DNA of 64,000 nucleotides from positions 1-64,000 of the forward strand of contig JAKSTR010000005.1 of the NCBI GenBank assembly GCA_024402495.1, given 5' to 3'. The DNA is from Treponemataceae bacterium. Lineage in GTDB: Bacteria > Spirochaetota > Spirochaetia > Treponematales > Treponemataceae. The translations under genes and the position numbers were made by a program. The notes under the pieces were generated by a model that was given only the letters and a program-made list of their open reading frames with translations, had not been told where the DNA came from and did no database searches. This document shows, in pieces, positions 63,722 to 64,000 of the stretch (within the stretch, counting starts at the first letter, position 1; the number at the start of each line of letters is the position of its first letter).

Positions 63722-64000
63722 GTTTTCGCAGGCTTCTATTGGAAAAGAAGAAGAAGAAGCCGTTTTGCGCGTTTTACGTTCCGGCTGGCTTACCACCGGC
63801 AAAGAAACTTTTGCCTTTGAAGAAGAATTTGCAAATAAAATCGGCGCAAAACATACTCTGGCTGTAAACAGTGCCACCAGCGGCTTAATGCTTGCATACA
63901 ACGCTTTGGGTATTGGTACCGGCGACAAAATCTTAACAACGCCCTACACTTTTGCTTCTACTGCACTTGCCGCGCGGCATCTGGGTGCAGAAATTGTATA
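63702..64000 (+). CDS. DegT-family sugar aminotransferase, partial
   Basis: The first 99 codons of a DegT/DnrJ/EryC1 protein, from ATG 63702 behind AAAGGAG; the gene runs off the right edge. SGWLTTGKETFAFEEEFA and VNSATSGLMLAYNALGIG are typical N-terminal motifs. These PLP enzymes aminate keto-sugars made by dehydratases such as the upstream gene product. The catalytic Lys lies beyond the window. Confidence 0.93.
   Translation, partial: MSQEKIKFSQASIGKEEEEAVLRVLRSGWLTTGKETFAFEEEFANKIGAKHTLAVNSATSGLMLAYNALGIGTGDKILTTPYTFASTALAARHLGAEIV

Overview
The window reads as chromosome of a Treponema-like, saccharolytic spirochaete. The evidence is the periplasmic-flagellum rod genes (flgF, flgG, flgJ), the block rpsB-tsf-frr-uppS-cdsA-dxr-rseP (an order I know from treponemes), several secreted or lipid-anchored proteins of types I only know from spirochaetes, an archaeal/spirochaete-type cytidylate kinase, a PilZ protein, and a truncated LacI-sensor/GGDEF protein. 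The species is inferred, not proven. Genes are densely packed, strands alternate in blocks, and intrinsic terminators are clear at most block ends.

Layout. 1-4.2 kb: partial LacI-sensor/GGDEF protein, two zinc-ribbon proteins, and two leftward envelope/signalling unknowns. 4.2-7.8 kb: mfd. 8.1 kb: tRNA-Gly. 8.4-11.6 kb: a tautomerase and cellobiose phosphorylase, the latter with a strong promoter and an operator-like palindrome. 11.7-13.7 kb: rpmF-acpP-rnc and coaD (leftward). 13.9-16.4 kb: a lipoprotein, a HEAT protein, tRNA-Arg and maf. 16.5-26.4 kb: translation, isoprenoid and lipid genes, then a beta-propeller protein and a YibE/F protein. 26.8-29.1 kb: ttcA, then an accessory patch of very small genes. 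29.4-32.5 kb: OPT transporter, PqqD-like protein and SDR. 32.6-37.9 kb: leuD, leuC, cmk, yicC-like, murC. 38-39.4 kb: folC. 39.5-46.2 kb: a leftward operon of two pseudouridine synthases, yggS, rsmA, comEC and PilZ. 46.3-47.7 kb: CPBP protease and a BrnT/BrnA toxin-antitoxin cassette between 19-bp direct repeats. 48-50.4 kb: flgJ, flgG, flgF. 50.8 kb: glgC. 52.2-59.2 kb: a very AT-rich leftward surface-glycan island with a doubly frameshifted acyltransferase, read divergently from an XRE regulator. 59.6-60.0 kb: an array of about 18 tandem 22-bp repeats. 60.1-62 kb: SPOR-domain and secreted proteins. 62.2-64 kb: a nucleotide-sugar epimerase/dehydratase and the start of a DegT-type aminotransferase.

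How it fits together. Cellobiose phosphorylase yields glucose-1-phosphate, the substrate of GlgC, so cellulose-derived sugar could pass to glycogen. The rpsB to rseP run joins protein synthesis to undecaprenyl-phosphate, CDP-diacylglycerol and membrane proteolysis. Two glycan regions (52-59 kb and 62-64 kb) probably build surface polysaccharide.

Most interesting unexplained signals: (1) several operon-first genes (brnT, coaD, murC, folC, the OPT gene) have a promoter -10 box only 6-9 bases before the ATG and no Shine-Dalgarno sequence, which suggests leaderless mRNAs; (2) the 22-bp array, whose neighbouring units can pair into hairpins; (3) the BrnTA cassette bounded by 19-bp repeats; (4) a micro-protein patch at 27.7-29 kb with hydrophobic peptides and an opposing terminator; (5) a perfect 13-bp inverted repeat that includes the start codon of the island's XRE regulator.
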